Shown: positions 28,326 through 36,419 of the stretch, one piece after another | Layout: each line of letters begins with the position of its first letter | Numbering within the stretch: the first letter of the stretch is position 1 | DNA from: Comamonas testosteroni | GTDB lineage: Bacteria > Pseudomonadota > Gammaproteobacteria > Burkholderiales > Burkholderiaceae_C | DNA length: 64,000 nucleotides | Reading direction: 5' to 3' | Assembly (NCBI GenBank): GCA_008727115.1 | Contig: CP044131.1 | Coordinates: 3,410,001-3,474,000 of the forward strand | The notes under the pieces: generated by a model | Databases searched by the model: none | What the model saw: only the letters and a program-made list of their open reading frames with translations | Told to the model about the DNA's origin: nothing | Program-made: the position numbers and the translations under genes

Positions 28326-29195
28326 TCATACATCCAGGCCAATATCCAACACCTTGGCACTGTGCGTGAGCCAGCCCACGGCGATCTGATCAACCCCAGT
28401 GGCTGCCACTGCGGGCGCAGTCTCAGGCGTAATCCGACCCGATGCTTCAGTAATCGCCCTGCCCTTGCACATGCCCACAGCGGTGCGCAGATCGTCCAGG
28501 CTCATGTTGTCCAGCAGCACCACATCCACGCCCAGCGACAAGGCCAGATCCAGCTGGGCCAACGTATCCACTTCCAACTCGATCTTGACCATATGGCCGA
28601 CACCAGCACGCGCGCGACCCACAGCGGTAGCCAGATCGCCCGCCAGCGCAATATGGTTGTCCTTGATGAGTACGGCGTCATCCAGACCAAAGCGGTGGTT
28701 GCTGCCGCCCCCCACACGCACCGCATATTTCTGCAGCGAGCGCAGGCCCGGCATGGTCTTGCGCGTGCAGGTCACGCGCGTGCCAAAAGGCTTGATGGCT
28801 TCGGCAATCGAATTTGTGGCCGTGGCTACACCGCTGAGGTGACAGAGGTAGTTGAGAGCCGTGCGCTCGGCCGTGAGCATGGCGCGGCTTTTGCCGCGAA
28901 TGCGAGCGATTTCCGTGCCCGGCTTGAGCAAAGTGCCATCGCTGCAGCTGGCTTCGAACTGCATTTGCCCATCCATGAGCGTGAACGCCAGGCGCGCCAG
29001 ATCCAGCCCCGCCAGCACACCGTCCTGACGCGCCACCAAGCGCAGCTCATCCTGCGCATCTGCGGGCACGATGGTGTCCGTGGTCAGGTCACCGGCGCGG
29101 CCCAGGTCTTCCAGCAAGGCCATGCGCACCAGCGGCTCCAGCATCACATCGGGCAAGGGAGAAACAGGCAAGGCAGCAACTTTATTAATGCTCAT
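28326..29195 (-). CDS. nadC: Nicotinate-nucleotide pyrophosphorylase (carboxylating)
   Basis: This enzyme converts quinolinate and PRPP to nicotinate mononucleotide in de novo NAD synthesis. The protein is 289 residues. Family motifs include GDLTTDTIVP near residue 35, TRKTMPGLRSLQKYAVRVGGG with the active-site Arg and Lys residues, and LLDNMS near 228. It lies downstream of a putative NAD-responsive regulator in the same direction, separated by a terminator hairpin. Confidence 0.96.
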   Translation of the reverse strand: MSINKVAALPVSPLPDVMLEPLVRMALLEDLGRAGDLTTDTIVPADAQDELRLVARQDGVLAGLDLARLAFTLMDGQMQFEASCSDGTLLKPGTEIARIRGKSRAMLTAERTALNYLCHLSGVATATNSIAEAIKPFGTRVTCTRKTMPGLRSLQKYAVRVGGGSNHRFGLDDAVLIKDNHIALAGDLATAVGRARAGVGHMVKIELEVDTLAQLDLALSLGVDVVLLDNMSLDDLRTAVGMCKGRAITEASGRITPETAPAVAATGVDQIAVGWLTHSAKVLDIGLDV

Positions 29196-29216
29196 TTTGA
29201 GTATTTGTATAGTGTA

Positions 29217-29250
29217 AAAAACGCGATGCTTGTCTCAGGCATCGCGTGGT
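29217..29250 (-). terminator. Hairpin-plus-T terminator between the NadQ-like gene and nadC
   Basis: ACGCGATGC pairs with GCATCGCGT around an 8-nt loop. On the minus strand six Ts follow. It lies only about 20 bp before the nadC start, so it either ends the upstream transcript or acts as an attenuator. Confidence 0.75.
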
Positions 29251-29276
29251 AGTGGGTTACATGCACTTATGCTAAA

Positions 29277-29293
29277 CCTGAGCATTAATCAGG
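29277..29293. promoter_or_regulatory. Palindromic candidate operator upstream of nadC
   Basis: CCTGAGCATTAATCAGG has 5-bp perfect arms around an AT-rich centre. The block GAGCATTAAT recurs in inverted orientation at the nadC start. It is a possible binding site for the adjacent regulator; this is inference only. Confidence 0.25.
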
Positions 29294-29343
29294 TCAAGCC
29301 TTACCCTTCAACCTGGTCATCAGATAAGCAATGGTGAAAAAGC

Positions 29344-30282
29344 TCAGTGACCTCTGGCCAGAGGCAGCTTGTTGCCAGCAATGGCACGCTCCAGCATCAC
29401 ATTGCGCTGAAAGCGAAACAGCTTGGCGGGTCGCCCGGCACCGGCTGCCGTCATCTGCCCGGTTTCCTCGACCAGCGCTTGTTGCTCGATCAGGCGGCGA
29501 AAGTTCTGCTTGTGCAAGCAGCGCCCTGCCAAGGCCTCGACCGCCTGCTGCAGCTGCAGCAGTGAAAACTCCTCGGGCATCAACTCAAACACCACGGGTC
29601 GATATTTGATCTTGGCCCGCAGCCGCGCCATTCCCGTGGCCAGAATGCGGCGATGGTCATTGCTCATGGCCATGCCTGGCAGCAGTTGCGCAACAGGTGC
29701 GGGAGCTCCGTCACGCCAGGACTCGGCCACAAAACCGGCCTCAAACAGCAACTCGTAACGCTGCAATACCAGCTCTTCATTCCACTCATGGCCATCCAAG
29801 CCAAAAGTCATTGAAGCCCTTTGCCAACGAGCGCTTCTAGCTACACTATCTGAAGCAGACTCGCTCCAGTCATGCAAAGCGGGGCCAATCTTTTCCTGCA
29901 CCACGGCAGGCATGCCATCGCGCCAGTCCTCCCAAGGGAAGTAGCGATACCAGTCCTGCCAGCCGGGCTGGGTTTGCCCCGCTTCATCCAGCTCGCGCGT
30001 CAGCGCCAGATAGCTGATGGAGATGGCGCGCATGCCCAGCTCCTGCGAGCGATCACGGTCTGCAAAGGTGTAGAGCTGCTCCACAAAGCCCAGTGGATGG
30101 TGGGTCTGCGTCTCCACCCAGGCGCGCAGGCTGGCCTGCAGCGAGCGGTGGTTGCTGGTGAACGGCCCGGCAGGCAGGGCCAGCCCCGACCGGGTGGTCA
30201 GGATGCGGGGCTGACCACCGGTGACGGCGACCAGCACCGCCACCAGATCCGCCTGTACGGAATGCTGCTCGGTATCGCTCAA
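29344..30282 (-). CDS. NrtR/NadQ-like transcriptional regulator (degenerate Nudix plus winged helix)
   Basis: The protein is 312 residues. The C-terminal part (ATGMARLRAKIKYRPVVFEL, then PEEFSLLQLQQ and GRPAKLFRF) matches the winged-helix domain of the NrtR family of NAD regulators. The N-terminal half corresponds to a Nudix fold but lacks the GxxxxxExxxxxxxREVxEE catalytic box; the equivalent region reads GLALPAGPFTSNHRSL. That pattern resembles NadQ (COG4111), a repressor of NAD synthesis genes in alphaproteobacteria. Its place directly upstream of nadC supports a role in NAD control (inference). Confidence 0.72.
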   Translation of the reverse strand: MSDTEQHSVQADLVAVLVAVTGGQPRILTTRSGLALPAGPFTSNHRSLQASLRAWVETQTHHPLGFVEQLYTFADRDRSQELGMRAISISYLALTRELDEAGQTQPGWQDWYRYFPWEDWRDGMPAVVQEKIGPALHDWSESASDSVARSARWQRASMTFGLDGHEWNEELVLQRYELLFEAGFVAESWRDGAPAPVAQLLPGMAMSNDHRRILATGMARLRAKIKYRPVVFELMPEEFSLLQLQQAVEALAGRCLHKQNFRRLIEQQALVEETGQMTAAGAGRPAKLFRFQRNVMLERAIAGNKLPLARGH

Positions 30283-30295
30283 CGGCTGCCTGTCC

Positions 30296-31390
30296 TTAGA
30301 CGTTGAACAGGAAGTTCAGTACATCGCCATCCTTGACGATGTATTCCTTGCCTTCAGCGCGCATCTTGCCGGCATCCTTGGCGCCCTGCTCACCCTTGTA
30401 CTGGATGTAGTCGTCAAATGCGATGGTCTGCGCACGGATGAAGCCGCGCTCGAAGTCGCCGTGAATCACGCCTGCAGCCTGAGGGGCAGTCGCACCAATC
30501 GGCACGGTCCAGGCACGCACTTCCTTCACGCCTGCGGTGAAGTAGGTCTGCAGGCCCAGCAGCTTGAAGCCGGCGCGGATCAGGCGGTTCAGGCCCGGCT
30601 CTTCCAGACCCAGCTCCTGCAGGAACATATCGCGGTCTTCGTCGTCCATTTCGGACATTTCGGCTTCGATCTTGGCGCAGATGGCCACCACAGGGGCACC
30701 CTGGGCTTCGGCGTAGGTCTTGAGTTGATCCAACAGGGGATTGTTCTCGAAGCCGTCTTCGCTGACGTTGCCCACAAACATGGCGGGCTTGGCGGTAATC
30801 AGGCAGAACTGCTTGAGCAGGGGTGCGTCTTCCTTGGACACGGGCACCACGCGGGCAGGCTTGCCTTCATTGAGCGCGTCCAGGATGGGCGTCAGCAGTG
30901 ACACCAGCTTGGCGGCTTCCTTGTCATTGCCCGACTTGGAGGCCTTGGTATAGCGGTTCAGCGCTTTCTCTACCGTGGCCATATCGGCCAGACACAGCTC
31001 GGTCTGGATAACTTCGATATCGGCAATCGGGTCGACCTTGTTGGCCACGTGGATCACATTGGGGTCTTCAAAGCAGCGCACCACGTTGACGATAGCGTCG
31101 GTTTCGCGGATGTGAGCCAGGAACTGGTTGCCCAGGCCTTCACCTTTGGAGGCACCAGCCACCAGGCCCGCGATGTCCACAAATTCCACAATGGCAGGAA
31201 CAATGCGCTCTGGCTTGACGATCTCGGAGAGCTGATCCAGACGCGGATCAGGTACTTCCACCACGCCGGTATTGGGCTCGATCGTGCAGAAGGGATAGTT
31301 TTCCGCAGCGATGCCGGCTTTGGTCAGGGCGTTGAAGAGAGTGGACTTGCCCACATTGGGCAGGCCCACGATGCCGCACTTGAGGCTCAT
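30296..31390 (-). CDS. ychF: Redox-regulated ATPase YchF (hybrid gene across an integration junction)
   Basis: This OBG-family P-loop ATPase has 364 residues, the full family length. Motifs: Walker [10 protein letters not shown] at residues 9-17, switch region [14 protein letters not shown], the ATP-type NxxE motif in GNVSED, and a C-terminal TGS domain. The gene is intact, but its first ~33 codons and promoter appear to come from the integrated element: the crossover core (31290-31300) lies inside the gene, and a second, divergent copy of the 5' end sits at 36420-36524. Confidence 0.96.
   Translation of the reverse strand: MSLKCGIVGLPNVGKSTLFNALTKAGIAAENYPFCTIEPNTGVVEVPDPRLDQLSEIVKPERIVPAIVEFVDIAGLVAGASKGEGLGNQFLAHIRETDAIVNVVRCFEDPNVIHVANKVDPIADIEVIQTELCLADMATVEKALNRYTKASKSGNDKEAAKLVSLLTPILDALNEGKPARVVPVSKEDAPLLKQFCLITAKPAMFVGNVSEDGFENNPLLDQLKTYAEAQGAPVVAICAKIEAEMSEMDDEDRDMFLQELGLEEPGLNRLIRAGFKLLGLQTYFTAGVKEVRAWTVPIGATAPQAAGVIHGDFERGFIRAQTIAFDDYIQYKGEQGAKDAGKMRAEGKEYIVKDGDVLNFLFNV
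31290..31300. other. Left attachment core (attL)
   Basis: AAGGGATAGTT inside ychF is shared with 36424-36434. Homology between the element ends begins exactly here on the ychF-body side. The true core may include further bases of the 26-bp identical stretch at the Walker A codons. Confidence 0.6.
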
Positions 31391-31543
31391 GGAAATTCCT
31401 TATGTATCAATGCACTATCGAGCACCACACCCATGTGGCGGAAGTGCCCGATCCGCATTGAGGCGTGTTCGGTGTTCTGGAGAGATGTGACTCAGAAGCA
31501 CTCTGTTTTGCAGAGTTTTGTTCTGGTTTTGTCACTGAAATCT

Positions 31544-32689
31544 ATGCCGATTGTAATGATCAGCGAATCTCTGCTGGTAAGGGACGGTTTGAAGCAAGGG
31601 ACTGTCTTGAGGGATAGAGTCGTTTGCGGCTTCTGCCTCAAGGTCAACGCTCGCACAAAGACATTCATGGTTGCCACCAGCGTCCGGGGCAGGCAGTTCC
31701 GTCGCACCTTGGGTCGCTGGCCTTTGCTGAGCGTCAGCGAGGCCCGAGACAGGGCCATAGAGTTGATCCGAGACTGCCGCAACGGGGTCATGCCAGCAGC
31801 GCCAGCAAAGGCCGCCAGAGAGCTTCCTACGCTCTCGGAGGTCATACCGGCCTATAGCTCTGCCAAGAAGCTCAAGGCATCCAGCCAGACCCGCTATCAG
31901 TCTTTCTTCCGCACCCACTTTGCTGACTGGCTGAATCGACCTGTGGCGGACATGCAGGGGCAAGCCTTCGCGGCCCACTGCCACGAGTTCGCCAAGACAA
32001 AGGGCGCAGCCTTGGTGGAGCTGGGCCGAGGCGTCATAGGCTCTTTATTTAAGTATGTGAATGCGGTTCACGGGCTTGACCTCGCAACCCCCTTCAACAA
32101 GCTGGCGGCTGCAGGCCTGATGCCCGAGCGCGCGAAGCCCAGACCGCGCACCCTGCAGGCCTCAGACCTTCCCGCGTGGAAGAAGGCCGTGGATACGCTT
32201 TCAGAGCCGCAGCGGGACTGCCTGATGCTCTTGCTCTACACCGGTCTGAGGCGAAGCGAATGCAGCGAGCTAAAACGCGCTCAGATCGACTTCGAGCGTG
32301 GATTGCTATCCATCCCCATGACCAAGAACGGGAAGCCTCACAGCCTGCCTATAACGCCCGCAATGCAGGACATACTGAACCGGCGCTGCCAAGGCCTTAA
32401 GCCGGATGCCAAGCTGTTTCAAGGGGTCAGTGCCGAGCACCTGTCTGAAATGGCTGTGAGAGCCGGAGCGCCCAAGTTCATGCTGCATGACCTACGCAAG
32501 CTGCTCGCCTCAGTGGGTAAAGCAGAGGGCTTCTCGGATGCCATCCTTCGCCGTGCGCTGAATCACACCCCACCTAAATCCGACACTCTGAATCGGCACT
32601 ACATATCTGCCGACATTGACCTACTTACCGAAGCTCTCCAAAGAATCCAGCTCAAGCTACTAAGTCTCTCCAAGACCAATGACAGATAA
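31544..32689 (+). CDS. int: Tyrosine recombinase / integrase of the ychF element
   Basis: The protein is 381 residues. An N-terminal arm-binding domain (CGFCLKVNARTKTFMV, RRTLGRWPLLSVSEAR) is followed by a core-binding domain and the catalytic domain. Catalytic residues visible: Arg236 in YTGLRRSE, His315 and Arg318 in HDLRK, His341 in ALNHT, and the nucleophile Tyr353 in NRHYIS. No clear ribosome site precedes the ATG at 31544; another ATG at 31556 is the alternative. It is read divergently from ychF out of the element-supplied promoter region, so integration places it next to the attachment site. Confidence 0.92.
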   Translation: MPIVMISESLLVRDGLKQGTVLRDRVVCGFCLKVNARTKTFMVATSVRGRQFRRTLGRWPLLSVSEARDRAIELIRDCRNGVMPAAPAKAARELPTLSEVIPAYSSAKKLKASSQTRYQSFFRTHFADWLNRPVADMQGQAFAAHCHEFAKTKGAALVELGRGVIGSLFKYVNAVHGLDLATPFNKLAAAGLMPERAKPRPRTLQASDLPAWKKAVDTLSEPQRDCLMLLLYTGLRRSECSELKRAQIDFERGLLSIPMTKNGKPHSLPITPAMQDILNRRCQGLKPDAKLFQGVSAEHLSEMAVRAGAPKFMLHDLRKLLASVGKAEGFSDAILRRALNHTPPKSDTLNRHYISADIDLLTEALQRIQLKLLSLSKTNDR

Positions 32690-32825
32690 GGCAGCAGACC
32701 TCTTGCTCACATGGATGTATAAGAATTTTCTGTCAGCTCGGATTTTGATCACTGCAATGTATTGACGCGATCCATTTCCCCCTAGGACTTCGCTCCGAAC
32801 TTGCACAGAAAAAAGGCCGAATTCT

Positions 32826-32854
32826 GTAGCGTCACGGTAGCGTTTGAGTAGCGT
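32826..32854 (+). repeat. Three GTAGCGT heptamers with an 11-bp period
   Basis: Copies at 32826, 32837 and 32848 sit on the same face of the helix (one turn apart). The pattern resembles iterons or integrase/excisionase arm sites. They lie downstream of the integrase gene. Confidence 0.7.
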
Positions 32855-32877
32855 CCAGCAGGAGCTAGAAAACGCTG

Positions 32878-32900
32878 AAACCCAATACAGGATTGGGTTT
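32878..32900. repeat. Perfect 9-bp inverted repeat
   Basis: AAACCCAAT and ATTGGGTTT flank a 5-nt loop. Only three Ts end the right arm, so it is a weak terminator at best for int, or a protein-binding site. Confidence 0.5.
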
Positions 32901-33100
32901 CCGGCGACTCTTTACCTTCACAAAGAAGCTTCAACAAAAATACAAAGAATTTTTGACCGCGCTAAGCATCGAAATGGAGCGGGCGATGGGAAGTGGCACA
33001 CACTTTTGTGCACCTCTAGCAGCCCTGCTGCGATATGTAGATCGTAGAGGAAATCGTGCTGCTGTGTCACACTCTTCCGGCACATAACAAGGAGGGGCAC

Positions 33101-33664
33101 ATGTCACAACTTTCAGCCGAGCAACTGGCTTTTTTGAAATCACAGGGCATCTCACTGTCCTTGGTCGTTGATGCTGGCCATCTCTCCAAGTCAGCCCGTG
33201 AAGCATTTATGAACGAAAGCGGCCATAAGTTCTACTACGGAGGCTCTCCATGCAAGGCTGCAGGACATACCTTACGCAGTAAGGCCGGGCACTGCATCCA
33301 GTGTGACACCTCAAAGATCGCCTACCAGCTAAGAAGCTCAGCTGCTGGATACGTCTACCTTGCGCACTCGGAGCGCAACGGCTTCATCAAGGTTGGATTC
33401 AGTGAGGTTGATCCTGATGGCCGAGTTACTTGGCTGCAATCCAGTTCATACGGAGGCGTCAATGACTGGGATATCAAGCGCAGTGTCAGAATTCTGAAAG
33501 ATGCAGGCAAGTGTGAATTTGAAATACACGGAGCCCTTGAAAAATGGCGTAAGCCCATCGTCTATCAAAAGAATGGCGAAGCTGTCGAGTGTCGAGAGAT
33601 TTTTGTATGCCCACTTGTTGACGCAGAAAAGCTGTTCCTCGCCATCACTCGCACCTACCAGTAA
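33101..33664 (+). CDS. Zinc-finger and GIY-YIG (T5orf172-like) domain protein
   Basis: The protein is 187 residues, with a strong AAGGAGG ribosome site before the ATG. Residues 51-68 hold a compact zinc-binding knuckle (CKAAGH then GHCIQC), of the kind found in phage-borne proteins. Residues 83-170 fit the GIY-YIG fold: GYVYLA, FIKVGFS, an Arg at 108, EIHGAL, and a Glu in CREIF. GIY-YIG proteins are homing, repair or defence nucleases. Here it could be a cargo nuclease or a regulator of element movement. It converges on the serine recombinase with 5 bp between stops. Confidence 0.72.
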   Translation: MSQLSAEQLAFLKSQGISLSLVVDAGHLSKSAREAFMNESGHKFYYGGSPCKAAGHTLRSKAGHCIQCDTSKIAYQLRSSAAGYVYLAHSERNGFIKVGFSEVDPDGRVTWLQSSSYGGVNDWDIKRSVRILKDAGKCEFEIHGALEKWRKPIVYQKNGEAVECREIFVCPLVDAEKLFLAITRTYQ

Positions 33665-33669
33665 AAAGC

Positions 33670-34287
33670 TCACTCGGCTTGACTGAGGCGAGTGCGTAAC
33701 CGGCTCAGGGTGCTCCGGCTACACCCTGTTGCCTTCTGAATTTCGCTCCACGTCAGGCCCTTTGACAGCATAGACACAATGGCTGCATTGCGCTCTGTAT
33801 CCTCCCTGCGCCCCTTGTAGACGCCCTCAGTCTTGGCCTTGGCAATCCCCTCAGCCTGACGACGGCGGCGGTCTGTGTAGTCCTTGCGGGCAATCGCAGC
33901 CAACATATCCAGCAGCATCCCATTCACGGCAGCCAATATACGTGCCGTAGTCTCGTCAGTGCTTGTCATGCACTGCCATGAGGTCGGCAAGTCCAGCGCC
34001 ACGATGCGCACACCGCGCGCACCAATTTCGCGCTTCAGGGCATCCCAGTCCGCATCGTTCAAACGCGACAGGCGATCCACCTGCTCGATTAGCAGCACGT
34101 CACCCGCTTGGCAGTCGCCAAGCAAGCGGAATAGCTCAGGACGCTTTAGGCTGGCCCCTGACTCATTCTCCACATACCACGCAGCTACGGTCAGACCCCG
34201 CTCTGCAGCGAAGGACTCAAGGGCGGCACGGGCGCGAGTAGCGTCCTGTTCTTGTGTGGAGGCTCGAAGGTAGGCGCGGACAAACAT
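33670..34287 (-). CDS. Serine recombinase (resolvase/invertase family)
   Basis: The protein is 205 residues from MFVRAYLRAS. The nucleophile is probably Ser10, and conserved arginines lie at Arg72 and Arg75 (EQVDRLSRL). The catalytic domain is followed by a C-terminal helix-turn-helix, GLTWSEIQKATGCSRSTLSRL. The size fits small resolvases and invertases rather than large integrases. It may resolve multimers of the excised element. An upstream reading to 34347 is possible but adds no conserved residues. Confidence 0.9.
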   Translation of the reverse strand: MFVRAYLRASTQEQDATRARAALESFAAERGLTVAAWYVENESGASLKRPELFRLLGDCQAGDVLLIEQVDRLSRLNDADWDALKREIGARGVRIVALDLPTSWQCMTSTDETTARILAAVNGMLLDMLAAIARKDYTDRRRRQAEGIAKAKTEGVYKGRREDTERNAAIVSMLSKGLTWSEIQKATGCSRSTLSRLRTRLSQAE

Positions 34288-34376
34288 GCTTCGGTTCGTT
34301 ATAGATGGTTCGCAGGATTTGGTTCGATTTAGGTTGTAAATCCTCATAAGCAGAACCAGAAATAGCTAGTTCTATT

Positions 34377-34386
34377 GAGGTATACC
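34377..34386. promoter_or_regulatory. Palindrome AGGTATACCT upstream of the serine recombinase
   Basis: A perfect 10-bp palindrome lies about 90 bp upstream of the recombinase start, in an AT-rich stretch with GAACCAG/CTAGTTC-type partial repeats. It could be part of a resolution site or an operator; there is no proof. Confidence 0.3.
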
Positions 34387-34449
34387 TAAAAAGAACATTC
34401 TACATTGCAGTAGCGCTTGACCGCTGCCATGTAAGCCCCAAAGCGGATA

Positions 34450-34791
34450 TCACTCCCAAGGAAGGGCCGAACTTGGGTCGACCTCAACGCTTGCTGGTCC
34501 CGTCGTGGAGTGTCCGGCCTTGCTAGAGCAGCCAGAAGAGGCCCTGACGCGTTTAGAAGGGAATGCGCCACCTCGCGATGCCTGCACCGCCCTGACGCCG
34601 TTAGCAGCCCTCCTAGAGGCTTTGTCTGAAGCCTTGAGGCCCTTCGGCCACCAGCGAGAAAACACATTGATATCTAGGCCGTGGGGCACATACCAACACC
34701 TTTCGGTTTGCTCCCAACGTGCACCCAAAGCCTTGGCAACATCTTTTTGTTCGAACGGGACGGATAGTCGGAGTTGGACGATTGAGTTCAT
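34450..34791 (-). CDS. DUF5710-domain protein of the element
   Basis: The protein is 113 residues. The N-terminal ~50 residues (LSVPFEQKDVAKALGARWEQ, then RCWYVPHGLD) match the DUF5710 pattern, a small domain often found in plasmid and transposon proteins next to primase or nuclease modules. The remaining ~60 residues are Ser/Ala/Arg-rich and probably disordered. The function is unknown. The start MNSIVQ was chosen over an upstream Met because conservation begins there. Confidence 0.7.
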   Translation of the reverse strand: MNSIVQLRLSVPFEQKDVAKALGARWEQTERCWYVPHGLDINVFSRWWPKGLKASDKASRRAANGVRAVQASRGGAFPSKRVRASSGCSSKAGHSTTGPASVEVDPSSALPWE

Positions 34792-35154
34792 ATGTCTGTT
34801 TATGTAGTGAGGCATTGATGCGACCTATGGAGATCACATCCGGAGAGGAGGCAGGCGCACATATACCCAAGCATCAACATTCCGCATGCGAGAGTTGAGT
34901 CGGGCTGCAGGCAATACATGGACAGGAGCCGCTTGGACGCTCGCGGAGTCAAGACCTATGGGACTGCGTCAGGAGCAACCATCAAGCACACACATCGACT
35001 GACCGTCGGCAGCATTAAGTTCAACCCCTACCCAAGAAGGTCCGATGAGTGACGAGCCACGAAATTCTTCCAAATTCGTCACAAGCCGCTCATACCTCCT
35101 TACTTACATCTAGAAGATAAGTAAGTAGTTATTGATTAGGTAATAGCATCGTCG
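34792..35154. other. Mostly non-coding stretch of the element
   Basis: I see no confident gene here. It contains a possible 37-codon minus-strand reading frame (34969-35082) and an imperfect inverted repeat, CTTACTTACATCT/AGATAAGTAAG (about 35098-35128), close to the end of the next gene. Confidence 0.4.
34969..35082 (-). CDS. Possible small protein, 37 residues
   Basis: A GTG-started frame (MTNLEEFRGSSLIGPSW...) is preceded by a very strong AAGGAGGT, but 11 nt upstream, slightly farther than usual. There is no recognisable family. It is supported only by the ribosome site and a hydrophobic/acidic composition that looks protein-like. Confidence 0.25.
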   Translation of the reverse strand: MTNLEEFRGSSLIGPSWVGVELNAADGQSMCVLDGCS

Positions 35155-36231
35155 TCAAAAGCCTTGCCAATTCATGAGGAATGCGTCAAATCCGCTCGAA
35201 CTTTGTCCAGGCCTTAACCAACGAGCCAAAAGATTGGTAACGGCATCCCGAAGCCTCTTATCGTCCTCACGGCACGACTCAGTCCACTTGGAAAAAACGC
35301 GTTTCCCCTTAGGAGCGCACCACGACAACGCATCCACCTGCTGCCCCAAGCTGGCACGTGCATGGTGCAACGCACGGACATGCAACGGCAACTCCGGCGA
35401 CATATCCAATTCCTTGACCTGGCGAAGCTTGACCTTTTCCATAACTTCCTTGGCGGTCATCTCCTTGAGCATGTCCAAGCTTTGGTAATGCTCTCGCATG
35501 TAGGCTTCCCTCAAGGTCAGTTCAAAACGCGCATGCCACTTTGCTGGGTTCAGCGGCTGCCCCCCGTTATCCGTTTTCTTGAAATAAAAGCGGTGGGTGT
35601 ATGGGGAAGGATTTTTGGCCGTCTCGTTGTGGCCGAACGAGACCACCCAATCGTCTTCAAGAAGTTGTTCGAGCTGCGCCGTGCTTTGAGGCATAACCCA
35701 CAAGTGCTTGGCATAGATACGCGGCTCACTGAGACCGGAAGCCAGCTTCGGAATAAGCCTGGCCAGCTCAAGGGCGCCAAGGCTGTCAATGAGCTGCCAT
35801 GCAATCTCCAGCTCGATTGGAGCTGCATGTGCCGTAAATCCGTGATGGCAATGTAAGTGCCGCACCAACCTTTTCATCCAATCCAGCGATGGCACATCAT
35901 GGAATTTGACGCGAAACACGCGTGCTGAATGTCCCTCAGTCTCATCCATAGGATCTGCAAACACTTTGTAATGCAACGGCTGATCGAACAAATCTTTTAC
36001 TGCCGTATTGATGCTCCTCTGCACCGCTGTGAAGTTCGAGGACTCAACCGTCTTCAACTCCAACATCAAGTAATCCACCTTGGCGGACACCTTCGTCACA
36101 CTTTCCAAAACACTCACAATCGACCCCAGCTGTGCGAACAAAAATTCAGATGCATTCAGTATATGAATCGAACTTTTTGCGCTCTCGAACTTTTTTCTAG
36201 CTCCGTAGAGTCGCGCGGAAAAGTTACCCAA
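35155..36231 (-). CDS. Large element protein, possible replication initiator-like
   Basis: The protein is 358 residues with a TTG start directly after in-frame stops. The mid-region (ARVFRVKFHDVPS, then IELEIAW) and the later block (HRFYFKKTDNGGQPL, then ARFELTLREAYM) resemble the layout of initiators from filamentous-phage-like and rolling-circle replicons, where a KxTDxxG loop precedes an RxEvTL strand. I cannot see a definite catalytic Tyr/HUH set, so this is a resemblance, not an assignment. The base composition is AT-richer than the host. A terminator upstream isolates it from the displaced ychF promoter. Confidence 0.6.
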   Translation of the reverse strand: MGNFSARLYGARKKFESAKSSIHILNASEFLFAQLGSIVSVLESVTKVSAKVDYLMLELKTVESSNFTAVQRSINTAVKDLFDQPLHYKVFADPMDETEGHSARVFRVKFHDVPSLDWMKRLVRHLHCHHGFTAHAAPIELEIAWQLIDSLGALELARLIPKLASGLSEPRIYAKHLWVMPQSTAQLEQLLEDDWVVSFGHNETAKNPSPYTHRFYFKKTDNGGQPLNPAKWHARFELTLREAYMREHYQSLDMLKEMTAKEVMEKVKLRQVKELDMSPELPLHVRALHHARASLGQQVDALSWCAPKGKRVFSKWTESCREDDKRLRDAVTNLLARWLRPGQSSSGFDAFLMNWQGF

Positions 36232-36248
36232 CGCACCCTATTAGCAGG

Positions 36249-36292
36249 CATAAAAAAACGCGCCAGAAGCCCTCCCGAGGGCTTTGCGCGTC
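36249..36292 (-). terminator. Terminator facing the displaced ychF promoter
   Basis: Nested stem GACGCGC/GCGCGT and AGCCCTC/GAGGGCT with a run of seven Ts on the minus strand. It would stop transcripts entering from the orphan ychF fragment. Confidence 0.8.
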
Positions 36293-36363
36293 CTTCTTCA
36301 AACCGTGTGGAAGCAGGTTAGACTCTGCGGCTGAGTCATATCTTTGTCTCGATTTTGAGGATG

Positions 36364-36412
36364 CCGATGCTTCCACCCATCGGATCTCATTGATATGTAA
36401 GGACTTCCTTAC
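36364..36412. repeat. Two inverted repeats next to the right attachment core
   Basis: CCGATG...CATCGG (36364-36383) and GTAAGGA-CT-TCCTTAC (36397-36412) lie within 60 bp of the core. They are plausible integrase arm or excisionase sites. Confidence 0.55.
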
Positions 36413-36419
36413 AACGCCA

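Larger units (their letters stand above)
32690..33100. other. Non-coding stretch of the element with phased repeats and a hairpin
   Basis: I find no supported gene in these 411 bp. The stretch contains three GTAGCGT heptamers with an 11-bp period and an AAACCCAAT...ATTGGGTTT inverted repeat, both listed separately. It is more AT-rich than the flanking chromosome. Confidence 0.5.

Noticed and set aside
29344..30282. Active Nudix hydrolase
   Set aside because: The catalytic Nudix box is missing; the C-terminal winged helix points to a regulator.
31049..31543. An N-terminal extension of the integrase reaching into ychF
   Set aside because: The frame is open but antisense to ychF and lacks integrase similarity; the arm-binding domain begins near 31556.
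32826..32854. Possible CRISPR remnant
   Set aside because: Repeats are 7 bp with 4-bp spacers, far too short for CRISPR, and there are no cas genes.
32893..33087. A small TTG-started frame (64 codons) between int and the GIY-YIG gene
   Set aside because: It has no ribosome site and overlaps the inverted repeat; nothing supports translation.
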